64,000 nucleotides of DNA. It comes from Variovorax paradoxus (lineage in GTDB: Bacteria; Pseudomonadota; Gammaproteobacteria; Burkholderiales; Burkholderiaceae_C). The stretch covers positions 1,536,001-1,600,000 of the forward strand of contig NZ_LR743507.1 of assembly GCF_902712855.1 (NCBI RefSeq), written 5' to 3'. Position 1 is the stretch's first letter; each line of letters opens with the position of its first letter. The translations under genes were made by a program, and so were the position numbers. The notes beneath the pieces were generated by a model. The model did no database searches, was not told the DNA's origin, and was given only the letters and a program-made list of their open reading frames with translations. Shown here one piece after another: positions 43,423 through 52,266 of this stretch.

Positions 43423-44364
43423 ATGGACACCTTGAGCGAACTTGTCGGATGGCTCGACCCGCGCGGCCGCATGGACCTGCGCTGCCTGTTCGGCGAAGAC
43501 TGGGCCGCGCCGCACGAGGCCATCGGCCCGTGGCGCGCGCCTTTTCACATCCTGCTGCGCGGGCGCTGCGAACTCTGGCTGCCCGATAGCCGCGCGTTGC
43601 TGCAGGTGGAGGAGGGCAGCCTGGTGGTGCTGCCGCGCGGCTCGGCGCACGTGCTGCGCACGACGGGGCTCGAGAGCGAAGGGCGGGCCATCCGGCTGCG
43701 GCACGGCGAACTGGTCGACCTGAAGACCAACCTGCGGCAGCCCGCGAAGGCCGATACCGACATCCTGTGCGGCGAGTTCGAGTTTCCGGGGCGGCGGCGC
43801 AGCATCCTGCTCGACGCGCTGCCCGAGACCATGGTGATCCCTTTCGCGCAGCATCCGGAATACGGCTGGCTCCAAGGGCTGGTGCGGCTCATGGCGCACG
43901 AGATCGAACAGCAGCGCGCCGGCGCGGCGGCCATCGTGGCGCAGCTGTCGGGCACGCTGTTCACGCTGGCGGTGCGTGCGCACCTGGCCACGCGGCCCGA
44001 ACTGTCGGGCGTGCTCGGGCTCATGGCCAGCCCGCGGCTCGCGCCCGCCCTGCAGGCCATGCTGGCGAACCCCGAAGCGGCGTGGACGGTCGCCGCGCTG
44101 GCCGGGCGCTGCCACATGTCGCGCGCCACCTTCGCACGCGAGTTCGCGCGGCGTGCGGGCACGGGTCCGCTCGAACTGCTGACGGCACTGCGCATGGAAC
44201 TCGCCTCGCGGCTGCTGGCGCATGGCGGGCAGGACACGGCCAGCGTCGGCGAGGCGGTCGGCTACCGCTCGGAGGCGGCCTTCAACCGCGCGTTCGCGCG
44301 CCATGCGGGCGTGACGCCGGGGCGCTTCCGGCGCGCTGCGCTCGATGCAGCCAAACCTGCCTGA
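43423..44364 (+). CDS. AraC-family regulator with cupin sensor domain
   Basis: 313 residues. The N-terminal cupin (Cupin_6 type, LLRGRCELWLPDSRALLQVE) is followed by two AraC helix-turn-helices (WTVAALAGRCHMSRATFARE and DTASVGEAVGYRSEAAFNRA). The ATG at 43423 is chosen because the frame upstream lies in the divergent promoter. It faces the TDT transporter gene across 106 bp, so it probably regulates that gene; the effector is unknown. Confidence 0.92.
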   Translation: MDTLSELVGWLDPRGRMDLRCLFGEDWAAPHEAIGPWRAPFHILLRGRCELWLPDSRALLQVEEGSLVVLPRGSAHVLRTTGLESEGRAIRLRHGELVDLKTNLRQPAKADTDILCGEFEFPGRRRSILLDALPETMVIPFAQHPEYGWLQGLVRLMAHEIEQQRAGAAAIVAQLSGTLFTLAVRAHLATRPELSGVLGLMASPRLAPALQAMLANPEAAWTVAALAGRCHMSRATFAREFARRAGTGPLELLTALRMELASRLLAHGGQDTASVGEAVGYRSEAAFNRAFARHAGVTPGRFRRAALDAAKPA

Positions 44365-44487
44365 GTGGCGTCGGGCGTGATCTTCGTCGCCACGCCGTAC
44401 ATGCCGTGGCGCAGCGCGGTGGGCTTCGCCCTGTTGCCGAACGGGTGGCCCGAATGACCGCCGCAGGCCTTCGTCCGGTGGCGCGGG

Positions 44488-44503
44488 ATATCGTTTCCGA
44501 TAT
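44488..44503. promoter_or_regulatory. Inverted repeat upstream of the molybdopterin-type lipoprotein gene
   Basis: ATATCG-TTTC-CGATAT, perfect 6-bp arms, lies in the 283-bp gap between the AraC gene and the lipoprotein gene at 44648. It is AT-richer than its surroundings and could be an operator. Nothing else recognisable is in this gap. Confidence 0.35.
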
Positions 44504-44647
44504 GTTCACCTGAATACAACGCGGTACATTCGCCCGTTGGTTGCGAGCGAGAGACGCCGCCGGGCCAGCGCAGCATTGCTTGCGCTGGTTCGCAGGGCGA
44601 GCGCTGTCGCCGTGTCTTATCGAATACATCGGAAACGGGAGATGGTC

Positions 44648-45691
44648 ATGGATTGGTCCAGGAGCTTGGTTTCGGGCGTCGCCGCCCTGGTGCTCGCCGG
44701 GTGCGGTGGTGGCGGGGACAACAGCGGCGCGGTGTTCGTTCCGCTTGCGCCCGCACCTGCGCCCGCGCCACCCGCACCGCCGCCGCCTCCCGCCCCGCCA
44801 CCAGCGCCTGCACCGTCCGTGCAGCTCGGTGGCGCCATCGACCGCTCGGCGGCCCTCACCGAAGCCGAGCTCGCAGCGCGCGCGCCGATCACCCAGACGG
44901 TCGATTTCTCCAGCGGCAGCGGCGCCCAGACGCACACCTACACCGGCGCCGGGCTGTGGCCGCTGCTGAACGACGCGGGCATCCAGGTCGATGGCGCGCG
45001 CAAGAACGACGTGCTCAGCCGCTACCTGCTGGCCACCGGCGCCGATGGCTACAAGGTGGTGTTCGCGCTGGGAGAACTCAGCCCCGACTTCGGCAACAAG
45101 CCGAGCGTGGTCGCTTATGCCGAAACCACGGCGGGCACTTCGGCCCCGCTGGGCACGACCGACGGCCCGTTCCGCGTGACGGCGCCGGGCGACGTGAAGG
45201 GCGGGCGCTATGTGTCGAACCTCGTGCGGCTCGACGTGGTGGCCGCGCCCGCGACGGCGGCGGCCCTTCCGGGCGGCGGTGTGTCGAGCAGCTTTGCCGT
45301 TTCCGGCAAGGTCGGCACGTCGATGAGCTACACCGCCGCGGACCTCAAGGCCATGACTGCGTCGCCCGACCTGACCGTGGGTGCCAACGTGTACCACGGC
45401 GTCAGCCTGTGGACGCTGCTGAGCGGCCTGGGCCTGCCCGCCACGCCGAAGAACGCTTCGCTGGGCATGTACGCCGTGGTCACGGGCAGCGACGGCTACC
45501 GCGCCACGCTGTCGCTGGGCGAGATCGACCCCGGCTTCGGCGGCAAGGCCGCGATGGTCGCCTACCAGATGAACGGCGCCGACCTGACCACCACCGGCTT
45601 CGCGCGGCTGGTGGTGCCGGGCGAGGTGAAGCAGGGGCGCTCGGTGTCGAACCTGATCGCGATCGAGGTGTTCTCCGCGCTCGGTCCCTGA
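44648..45691 (+). CDS. Lipoprotein with two molybdopterin-oxidoreductase-like repeats
   Basis: 347 residues. Lipobox VLAGCGGG, then a Pro/Ala linker, then two homologous halves. Half 1 has YTGAGLWPLLNDAGI, TGADGYKVVFALGELSPDFG and GGRYVSNLVRLDVV; half 2 has YHGVSLWTLLSGLGL, TGSDGYRATLSLGEIDPGFG and QGRSVSNLIAIEVF. Each resembles the short sulfite-oxidase-type molybdopterin-binding domain, but a cofactor Cys is not evident, so cofactor binding is doubtful. Two ATGs lie 6 bp apart; the second (44648) is better spaced from GGGAG. The stop abuts the convergent EamA stop in TGATCA. Confidence 0.75.
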   Translation: MDWSRSLVSGVAALVLAGCGGGGDNSGAVFVPLAPAPAPAPPAPPPPPAPPPAPAPSVQLGGAIDRSAALTEAELAARAPITQTVDFSSGSGAQTHTYTGAGLWPLLNDAGIQVDGARKNDVLSRYLLATGADGYKVVFALGELSPDFGNKPSVVAYAETTAGTSAPLGTTDGPFRVTAPGDVKGGRYVSNLVRLDVVAAPATAAALPGGGVSSSFAVSGKVGTSMSYTAADLKAMTASPDLTVGANVYHGVSLWTLLSGLGLPATPKNASLGMYAVVTGSDGYRATLSLGEIDPGFGGKAAMVAYQMNGADLTTTGFARLVVPGEVKQGRSVSNLIAIEVFSALGP

Positions 45692-46588
45692 TCAACCCGC
45701 CACCGCGCGCCGGCTGCGCAGCGGTGCCTTCCACAGCTCCGCCAGCAGCACGCCCGCCACCGTGAGCGCGCCGCCGACCGCGTGGTACGCCGCCAGCGAC
45801 TCGCCGATGACGGCCGCGGCGATCACGGCGGTGAGCAGCGGGATCAGGTTGAAGAACATGCTCGCGCGGCTCGGGCCGATGTGCGCCACCGTGTGCATCC
45901 ACACCAGCGGCGCGATCATGGAGGCGCCGAGGCCCGCGAAGCCGATCAGCGGCAGATTGGCGGCGGACAGCCCCACCCGCGGCGTGAGCAGGTAAAGCGG
46001 CAGCAGCGCGATGACGGCCACTACGATCTGCAGGTAGAGCAGCTGCAGCGCGGGCACGTCCTTCATGCCCCAGCGCTTGAGCAGGATCACGTAGACCGCA
46101 TAGGCCAGCATCGCCAGCAGCATGAGCGCGTCGCCGGTATTGGCGCCGCTCTTCAGCAGGGTGCCGAGGTCGCCCGAGGACACCACCACCAGCACGCCCG
46201 CGATCGACGCCAGCGAGCCCGCCACGGCGCCCGCCGTGAGTCGCTGTCCCAGCAGCAGGATCGACAGCGCCAGCACCATGATCGGCGTGAGCGAGCCGAT
46301 GATGCCCATGTGCGTGGCCGTGGTGAGGTAGGCCGCGTAGTACGCCAGGCTCTGGTAGACGACCATGCCCAGCAGGCCCAGCACCGCGATGCGACCCAGT
46401 TGCGGCCGCACCGCCGGCCAGTTGCGCAGCATCGGGCGCAATGCCAGCGGCGTGAAGAGCAGGGCGGCCAGCAGCCACCGGTAGAAGCTGATCTCGGCCG
46501 GCGCGATGGCGCCGGCGGCCATCTTGCTGACGACGACATTGCCCGCCCAGATGACGACGGCGAGCAGAGGAAAGGCATAGGGCCACAT
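45692..46588 (-). CDS. EamA/DMT-superfamily transporter
   Basis: 298 residues with ten predicted helices in two EamA repeats (AFPLLAVVIWAGNVVVSKMA and ALMLLAMLAYAVYVILLKRW begin the halves). Members export amino acids, metabolites or drugs. The AraC gene at 46728 is divergent, 139 bp away, and likely regulates it. The stop codon directly abuts that of the convergent lipoprotein gene. Confidence 0.92.
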   Translation of the reverse strand: MWPYAFPLLAVVIWAGNVVVSKMAAGAIAPAEISFYRWLLAALLFTPLALRPMLRNWPAVRPQLGRIAVLGLLGMVVYQSLAYYAAYLTTATHMGIIGSLTPIMVLALSILLLGQRLTAGAVAGSLASIAGVLVVVSSGDLGTLLKSGANTGDALMLLAMLAYAVYVILLKRWGMKDVPALQLLYLQIVVAVIALLPLYLLTPRVGLSAANLPLIGFAGLGASMIAPLVWMHTVAHIGPSRASMFFNLIPLLTAVIAAAVIGESLAAYHAVGGALTVAGVLLAELWKAPLRSRRAVAG

Positions 46589-46727
46589 GAAAGGGAGCTT
46601 TCTTTTTCAGGGTAGAGGCCTATCATCGATGCGTCCGTCCTGCGGCATATAGCTCGATCAGGACATTCCGTTCGGCGATCCGGACGCTTTCCCATCCTTT
46701 TCTTTCTTGCCGAGGAGCTTCATCGCC

Positions 46728-47519
46728 ATGGCCGACCGGTTGCGTCATTTGCCGATCCAGGACGTGGAGGGCAAGGAGGGGCCCTTCTATTTCCGTTATG
46801 ACGAGTTCGCCGCCGACACGCTGGCCGTGGCGCACAGCCACAGCTGGGGCCACCTGAACTACGCCGCGCACGGCACCATGCATGCGGAGGCCGAGGGTCT
46901 GCGCTTTCTGTCGCCGCCGCAGTTCGCGGTGTGGATTCCACCGAACGTGATGCACGGCTGCACGCTGCGCAGTGCCATCGTCTATCGCTCGATCTACATC
47001 GCGCCCGCCCTGTGCGCCGCGCTGCCGGACGAGGCCTGCATGCTGCGCATGAGCCCGATCATCCGCAGCGTGCTGGCCGACTTCGCTGCGCGCGACGTGC
47101 GCGAACCGAAGACGCCGGCCGACCTGCGCCTGGCGCACGTGATGGTCGACCAGCTGGCGGTGGCCGAGGTGCAGCGCAGCTACCTGCCGGCGGCCGCGTC
47201 GCCCGCGCTCGCGACCGTGCTCGATGCGCTGCAGGCCGACCCCGGCGACCACCGCCCGCTGGCCGAGTGGGCGCAGCGCGTGCACATGACCGAACGCACG
47301 CTCGCGCGCCAGTGCCAGCGCGAACTCGGCATGTCCTTCGGCGACTGGCGCCAGCGGCTGCGCTTCCTGCGCGCCATCGACGCGCTGGAATCGGGCCGCA
47401 CCGTGCAGGAGATCGCCTTCGACCTGGGCTACAGCACGGCGTCGGCGTTCATCGCGATGTTCCAGCGCGAAGCAGGAACGACGCCCGAGCAGTACCGGCG
47501 CGAGTTCTGCGGCATTTGA
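46728..47519 (+). CDS. AraC-family regulator (cupin plus helix-turn-helix)
   Basis: 263 residues. The N-terminal cupin has AVAHSHSWGHLNYAAHGTMH and FAVWIPPNVMHGCTLRSAIV; the C-terminal domain has WAQRVHMTERTLARQCQREL and VQEIAFDLGYSTASAFIAMF. The ATG at 46728 follows GAGGAG; a TTG 21 bp upstream is less likely. It is divergent from the EamA gene and probably controls it. A degenerate hairpin repeat begins just after its stop codon. Confidence 0.92.
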   Translation: MADRLRHLPIQDVEGKEGPFYFRYDEFAADTLAVAHSHSWGHLNYAAHGTMHAEAEGLRFLSPPQFAVWIPPNVMHGCTLRSAIVYRSIYIAPALCAALPDEACMLRMSPIIRSVLADFAARDVREPKTPADLRLAHVMVDQLAVAEVQRSYLPAAASPALATVLDALQADPGDHRPLAEWAQRVHMTERTLARQCQRELGMSFGDWRQRLRFLRAIDALESGRTVQEIAFDLGYSTASAFIAMFQREAGTTPEQYRREFCGI

Positions 47520-47523
47520 TGGC

Positions 47524-47583
47524 ACCCCCAGTCTTCGCGCGCTGCATGTCGCTTCGCCGAAAGCCGGTTCCGCGGTATCCCCG
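47524..47583 (+). repeat. Degenerate, internally deleted hairpin repeat before rnpB
   Basis: After the AraC stop the plus strand reads CCCCCAGTCTTCGCGCGCTG and then AAAGCCGGTTCCGCGGTATC, matching the two ends of the dispersed repeat with the central CCCCC/GGGGG hairpin missing. Orientation relative to the preceding gene is the same as in the other single copies. Confidence 0.65.
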
Positions 47584-47625
47584 GTGCAGAGGAGTCTCTT
47601 TGGGCGTGAGGCGATAATCGAGCGG

Positions 47626-47952
47626 TGAAGCACGCCAGACCGCCGCTGGTGCAAGTGCCGAAAGGCCGCACTGGAGGAACGTCCGGACTGCACAGGACAG
47701 CGCAGGAGTTAATGACTCTCCACCGTGAGGTGAGGATCAGAGCAACAGAGACGAGCCGATTCAGTTCGGGTGAAACGGGCAATCTCTGCGCGCAGCAACA
47801 CCAAGTAGGCCAGTATCGAGGTGGTTCCGCTGAGCTGGCGGGTAGGTGGCATCGAGCCGTTTGGCGACAAACGGCCCAGAGTAATGGCGGTCACGCCGGG
47901 GTCTTCGCAAGAGGGCTCCGGTGCACAGAATCCGGCTTATCGGCGGGCTTCA
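47626..47952 (+). ncRNA. rnpB: RNase P RNA (class A)
   Basis: About 327 nt. Conserved landmarks are GGAGGAACGTCCGGACTGCA near the 5' end, AGAGCAACAGAGACGAGCC, GGTGAAACGGGCAATCTCTG, CAACACCAAGTAGGCCAG, GCGGGTAGG and the closing CACAGAATCCGGCTTATCGG. P1 can be drawn between TGAAGC-A-CGCC at the 5' end and GGCG-G-GCTTCA at the 3' end, which sets the limits. It is the catalytic RNA that removes tRNA leaders. GATAAT at 47613-47618 is a good -10 element. Confidence 0.97.
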
Positions 47953-47986
47953 CACTTTTCTTCCGGCGGCGCGCCATGCGCCGTAA

Positions 47987-48379
47987 TCAGGCGCACAGAT
48001 CGCCTTGCGGCAGCCGATGCGATGCGTAGCAGCGCCGCAGGGTGCCGATCCACGCCGATGACCAGCCGCAAAGCGACGCCTCGAGGATCAGGCCGGCGTC
48101 GTCGGACACGCAAGCCGCCAGTTCCGGTTCGCCCGTGCGTTCGGCCGTCGTCCTGAACACCCATTCCCGAAGGCTTCTCGAAGCCGCTGCCTGTTCGTTG
48201 CACGTCTCTTCCGGCTGGGCCTTTGCGGCATCGGCCACGCCGGTGGCGGCCAGCGACCACGCTTCGTCGAAAGGCGATTCGTCGCGCGCATCCAGGTAAT
48301 CGTCCACCGAAAAGCCGGGCAAGGCGATGGCCTGCGCCAGCGTGGCTTCGATGTCGCTTTTGAACTGTTCCATGTTCAT
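47987..48379 (-). CDS. Small acidic protein of unknown function
   Basis: 130 residues from the ATG at 48379 (a second ATG lies 6 bp further in). No family recognised. The N-terminus MNMEQFKSDIEATLAQAIAL is amphipathic helical and the protein is acidic, with no signal peptide. It ends 35 bp from the rnpB 3' end on the opposite strand and its 5' end is divergent from the MarR gene across 89 bp, so it fills a gap otherwise without a gene. A chance frame cannot be excluded. Confidence 0.55.
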   Translation of the reverse strand: MNMEQFKSDIEATLAQAIALPGFSVDDYLDARDESPFDEAWSLAATGVADAAKAQPEETCNEQAAASRSLREWVFRTTAERTGEPELAACVSDDAGLILEASLCGWSSAWIGTLRRCYASHRLPQGDLCA

Positions 48380-48432
48380 CCGGTGATTTTCCGTGGGCTG
48401 CCGCGCCGGCTGCACGAATCAGTAGTAACCCC

Positions 48433-48469
48433 TATAATCGATAGCAGACTAACTATTAGGCAGCTATCG
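48433..48469 (+). promoter_or_regulatory. Promoter and 31-bp dyad operator of the MarR efflux operon
   Basis: A perfect TATAAT (48433-48438) is followed at once by a dyad centred on 48454. The outer arms are CGATAGC (48439-48445) and GCTATCG (48463-48469) and the inner arms CTAA (48449-48452) and TTAG (48456-48459), all sharing one centre. The right arm touches the GTG start of the MarR gene. This is the expected site of autorepression by the MarR protein. Confidence 0.8.
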
Positions 48470-48975
48470 TGACCGACACGTCCCCCTCCCAGCCAACGCG
48501 CGCACAGGCGCTGATGCGGCTCGGCACGTCGTTCGCGGCGCTGCAGCGCGGTTACCGGGCCGCGGCCGACAAGGCGGTGGCACACGTCGGCGTCTCGCAG
48601 ACGCTGGCGTATCCGATCGTGATGCTCGGGCGCATGAACGGCGAGGTCCGGCAGGGCGTGCTGGCCGAAGCGCTGGGCATCGAAGGTCCGTCACTGGTGC
48701 GATCGGTCGACCAGCTCGTCGAGGCGGGCCTGGTCGAGCGCCGCGAAGACCCGGCCGACCGCCGCGCCAAGACCCTGCACCTCACCGACGCCGGCAAGGC
48801 CACCTTCGCACCCATCGAGGCCTCGCTGGCGCTGATGCGCACATCGCTGTTCGAGGGCGTGCCCGACGCGGACATCGCCGCCTGCCTGCGCGTGTTCGCC
48901 GTGCTCGAAGAGCGCATGGGCGTGCGCGCCGTGATGACGCCCCCGCCGCCGCAGGAACCTGAAGGGCGCAAGTAG
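48469..48975 (+). CDS. MarR-family transcriptional regulator
   Basis: 168 residues from a GTG. The winged helix-turn-helix includes VLAEALGIEGPSLVRSVDQL and VERREDPADRRAKTLHLTDA. It heads the efflux operon and ends one base before the FUSC gene starts. Its start codon lies inside the 31-bp dyad, so self-repression relieved by an aromatic acid or phenolic ligand is likely. Confidence 0.95.
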   Translation: MTDTSPSQPTRAQALMRLGTSFAALQRGYRAAADKAVAHVGVSQTLAYPIVMLGRMNGEVRQGVLAEALGIEGPSLVRSVDQLVEAGLVERREDPADRRAKTLHLTDAGKATFAPIEASLALMRTSLFEGVPDADIAACLRVFAVLEERMGVRAVMTPPPPQEPEGRK

Positions 48976-51102
48976 ATGGCCGGGCTTTCTCTTCCGCGCT
49001 TCAGCCGCGCGGAGCTTCTCTTTTCCGGCAAGAGCTTCGCCGCTGCCATGCTGGCGATGTACCTCGCCAGCCGCGCCGGCCTGCCGCGCCCGTTCTGGGC
49101 ACTCATGACCACCTACGTCGTGGCCCATCCGCTGGCCGGTGCCGTGCGCTCGAAGGCGCTGTACCGGTTCTGCGGCACGCTCATCGGCAGCACCGCGACC
49201 GTGCTGCTGGTGCCCGCGCTGTCCAACGCGCCCGAGCTGCTCACGCTGGTGCTCGCGCTGTGGGTCGGGCTGTGCCTGTGCATCTCGCTGTTCGACCGCA
49301 CGCCGCGCTCGTATGTGTTCATGCTCGCCGGCTACACGGCCGCGCTGATCGGCTTCCCGTCCGTGCAGACGCCGCTCGCGCTGTTCGACACCGCTGTCGC
49401 GCGCGTGGAAGAGATCGGCCTGGGCATCTTCTGCGCCACGCTCGTCCACAGCCTCGTGTTTCCCGCGGGCCTCGCGCCGACCGTGCTCGGCCTGCTCGAC
49501 CGTACGCTGGTCGATGCGCGCAAGTGGCTCGGCGACCTGCTGCAGCCCGCCGGACGCAGCAGCCAGGCCGACCCGCGCCGCCTGGACGACGACCGCCGCC
49601 GCCTGGCCGGCGACATCACGCAGCTGCGCCTGCTCTCCACCCACGTGCCCTTCGACACCACGCACCTGCGCTGGACCGCCGGTGCCATCCGCACGATGCA
49701 GGACCGCGTCGCCGCGCTCACGCCCGCGCTGTCCGCCGTCGAAGACCGGCTGCAGGCGCTGGAGGACACCGAAGGCCGGCTCGCGCCCGACGTCACCGCC
49801 GTGCTCGCCCAGGCTGCGCAATGGCTGCGCGACGAAGCCGAACCCGGCGGCGACCCTGCTGCCCGCGCGCAGGCCCTGCAGGCGCTGCGCCAGGCCATCG
49901 GCGCATTGAGCGCCACCCCCGCCGATGCGGCAACGCCACCCGCCGCATGGGGCCGCGCCCTGCGCATCGGCCTCTCGGGCCGGCTCGAGGAGCTGGTCGA
50001 CGGCTGGACCGCCTGCGCGCAATTGCGCCAGGACATCGACGAAGGCCTGAAGGGCGCCGCGCCGCTGCGCCGCACTGCCGCGCTCGGCGCCCGCGCGCTG
50101 CACCGCGACTACGGCATGGCGCTGCTGTCGGCGCTGGCCGCCGTCATCGCCATCTGCCTGTGCGGCGCCTTCTGGATCGTCACCGGCTGGCCCATGGGCT
50201 CGGCCGCCACCATGATGGCCGCCGTCTTCTGCTGCTTCTTCGCCACCATGGACGACCCGGTGCCGGCGATCCACGGCTTCCTCAAGTGGACGCTCTGGTC
50301 CATTCCGATCTCCGCGGTCTACGTGCTGGTGCTCATGCCTACGGTGCAGGACTTCGGCATGCTCGTGGCCATCTGCGCGCCGCTCTTCCTGGTGCTGGGC
50401 CTCTACCTGCCGCGCCCCACGCATTTCATGCCGGCGATGGCGCTGATCTTCGGCGTGGCCGGCACGCTCGCGCTCCACGACACCGCCAGCTCCGACCTGG
50501 TGAGCTTCATCAACAGCATGATCGGCCAGATCGTCGGCGTGGTGGTCGCGGCGCGCGTCACGCGCCTGGTGCGTTCGGTCGGTGCCGACTGGAGCGCGCG
50601 GCGCATCCAGCGCGCCACCTGGCGCGAGCTCGGCGACATGGCCGCGTCTTCGCAGCCGCAGTACGCGCAGAGCGACGCCTACGCCGTGCGCATGCTCGAC
50701 CGCATCGGCCTGCTCGCGCCGCGCATCGCGCAGGCCGGCGGCACGGTCGAGGGCGTGGCGGCCAACGACGCGCTGCGCGACCTGCGCATGGGCGCCGACA
50801 TCGCCGTGCTGCAGCGCGTTCGCGCGCAGCTGCCGGTGGCCACCGCCAACGCGCTGCTGGGCGGCATCGCCGGCTTCTTCCGCCAGCGCGGCGAAGGCCG
50901 CATGAACCCGCGCCCGCCGGGCCTGCTGCCGCAGATCGACGAAGCGTTGGGTGCCGTGCTCGCCGATCGCGATGCATCGGTTTCCAGCGCCTCGCGCGCG
51001 GCCGTCACCGCGCTGGTCGGCCTGCGCCGCAACCTCTTTCCCGAAGCGCCGCCGATGCTGGCGGGCGCGCCCACGCAAGTCATTCAAGGAGCCTCCGCAT
51101 GA
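48976..51102 (+). CDS. FUSC-family (AaeB-like) inner-membrane efflux protein
   Basis: 708 residues: two blocks of membrane helices (about 15-155 and 375-530) with a large cytoplasmic domain after each, the FUSC/AaeB layout. RPFWALMTTYVVAHPLAGAV opens the first block and FWIVTGWPMGSAATMMAAVF the second. AaeB exports aromatic carboxylic acids with AaeA. The start codon follows the MarR stop directly and the stop overlaps the DUF1656 gene by 4 nt. Confidence 0.95.
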   Translation: MAGLSLPRFSRAELLFSGKSFAAAMLAMYLASRAGLPRPFWALMTTYVVAHPLAGAVRSKALYRFCGTLIGSTATVLLVPALSNAPELLTLVLALWVGLCLCISLFDRTPRSYVFMLAGYTAALIGFPSVQTPLALFDTAVARVEEIGLGIFCATLVHSLVFPAGLAPTVLGLLDRTLVDARKWLGDLLQPAGRSSQADPRRLDDDRRRLAGDITQLRLLSTHVPFDTTHLRWTAGAIRTMQDRVAALTPALSAVEDRLQALEDTEGRLAPDVTAVLAQAAQWLRDEAEPGGDPAARAQALQALRQAIGALSATPADAATPPAAWGRALRIGLSGRLEELVDGWTACAQLRQDIDEGLKGAAPLRRTAALGARALHRDYGMALLSALAAVIAICLCGAFWIVTGWPMGSAATMMAAVFCCFFATMDDPVPAIHGFLKWTLWSIPISAVYVLVLMPTVQDFGMLVAICAPLFLVLGLYLPRPTHFMPAMALIFGVAGTLALHDTASSDLVSFINSMIGQIVGVVVAARVTRLVRSVGADWSARRIQRATWRELGDMAASSQPQYAQSDAYAVRMLDRIGLLAPRIAQAGGTVEGVAANDALRDLRMGADIAVLQRVRAQLPVATANALLGGIAGFFRQRGEGRMNPRPPGLLPQIDEALGAVLADRDASVSSASRAAVTALVGLRRNLFPEAPPMLAGAPTQVIQGASA

Positions 51103-51305
51103 TCGGCGAAGCCAGTTTCTACGGCCTGTACCTGCCCTGGATCATGGTGCTGGCCCTCGGCGCGCTGCTGGCCCTGTGGGCCGTGCGCCGTCTGCTCGCG
51201 GCCACCGGCGCCTACCGCTGGGTGTGGCACCCCGCGCTGTTCGACATGGCGCTGTACCTGCTGCTGCTCTACGCGCTGAGCCGCGCGACCTCCTACCTTC
51301 AATAA
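51099..51305 (+). CDS. DUF1656 small membrane protein (AaeX-like)
   Basis: 68 residues with two helices (LYLPWIMVLALGALLALWAV and FDMALYLLLLYALSRA). These small proteins accompany FUSC and HlyD partners in efflux operons, as AaeX does with AaeAB. Overlap with the FUSC stop (ATGA) and a 15-bp gap to the HlyD gene support coupling. The role is unknown. Confidence 0.93.
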   Translation: MIGEASFYGLYLPWIMVLALGALLALWAVRRLLAATGAYRWVWHPALFDMALYLLLLYALSRATSYLQ

Positions 51306-51320
51306 ACAAACGAGATTCCC

Positions 51321-52262
51321 ATGAAAGCCAGTCCTTCCTTCGACAACCCCTGGGCGCAGCGCCTCGGGCGTGTTCTTCTGACCGTCCTGGTGGTGGCCGC
51401 CGCCGTGTGGGCCGGGCTGCGGCTGTGGGACCACTACGAACTCGCGCCGTGGACGCGCGACGGCCGCGTGCGCGCCAACGTCGTGCAGATCGCGCCCGAC
51501 GTGTCGGGCCTCGTCACGGCCGTGCCCATTCGCGACAACCAGCCGGTGGCCGCCGGCACGCTGCTGTTCGAGGTCGACCGCGCGCGCTACGACCTCGCCG
51601 TGCGCCAGGCCGAGGCCGCGCTGTCGGCGCAGCGCGCCATGAGCGCCCAGGTGCAGCGCGAGAACCAGCGCAACGTGGGGCTCGACGACCTCGTCTCGAA
51701 GGAGTCGCGCGAGCAGACCCGCTCGCGCGTCGAGCAGATGCATGCCGCCGTCGCGCAGGCCGAAGTGGCGCTCGACTCGGCCCGCCTCAACCTGCAGCGC
51801 GCCGAAGTGCGCGCGCCCACCGACGGCCTCGTCACCAACCTCGACCTGCGCCAGGGCAGCTACGCCGCGGCCGGCCGCCCGGTGCTCGCGCTGGTCGATG
51901 CGCAATCCTTCTACGTCGAAGGCTACTTCGAGGAAACCAAGCTGCCGCGCATCCACCTCGGCGACCGCGTGCGCGTGACGCCCATGGGCGGCGGCGCGGT
52001 GCTCGAGGGCGCGGTCGACAGCGTGGCCGCCGGCATTGCCGACCATGACCGCTCCACCAGCGCCAACCTGCTGCCCAGCGTGAACCCCACGTTCAACTGG
52101 GTGCGCCTGGCGCAGCGCATTCCGGTGCGCGTCAAGCTCGACCCGCTGCCGCAGGGCGCACGCCTGGTCGCCGGCCAGACGGTCACCGTGCAGGTGCTGG
52201 AGAGCAAGACGGCGCAGAACAAGACGGTCGCCGAGCCTGTCGCCACGCCGCAGAAGGGATGA
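51321..52262 (+). CDS. HlyD/AaeA-family membrane fusion protein
   Basis: 313 residues: one N-terminal helix (about 17-36), a biotinyl-lipoyl-like first half (VVQIAPDVSGLVTAVPIRDN), a short coiled-coil hairpin, the second half-motif (RAPTDGLVTNLDLRQGSYAA), and a beta-barrel domain. It bridges the inner-membrane pump and the outer-membrane channel. It is flanked by DUF1656 and the NodT-type gene, so a complete tripartite pump is encoded. Confidence 0.95.
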   Translation: MKASPSFDNPWAQRLGRVLLTVLVVAAAVWAGLRLWDHYELAPWTRDGRVRANVVQIAPDVSGLVTAVPIRDNQPVAAGTLLFEVDRARYDLAVRQAEAALSAQRAMSAQVQRENQRNVGLDDLVSKESREQTRSRVEQMHAAVAQAEVALDSARLNLQRAEVRAPTDGLVTNLDLRQGSYAAAGRPVLALVDAQSFYVEGYFEETKLPRIHLGDRVRVTPMGGGAVLEGAVDSVAAGIADHDRSTSANLLPSVNPTFNWVRLAQRIPVRVKLDPLPQGARLVAGQTVTVQVLESKTAQNKTVAEPVATPQKG

Positions 52263-52266
52263 CACC

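Noticed and set aside
44262..44576. Minus-strand frame of 104 codons across the gap after the AraC gene
   Set aside because: It overlaps the 3' end of the AraC gene in antisense, has no ribosome-binding site or motif, and looks like a chance frame.
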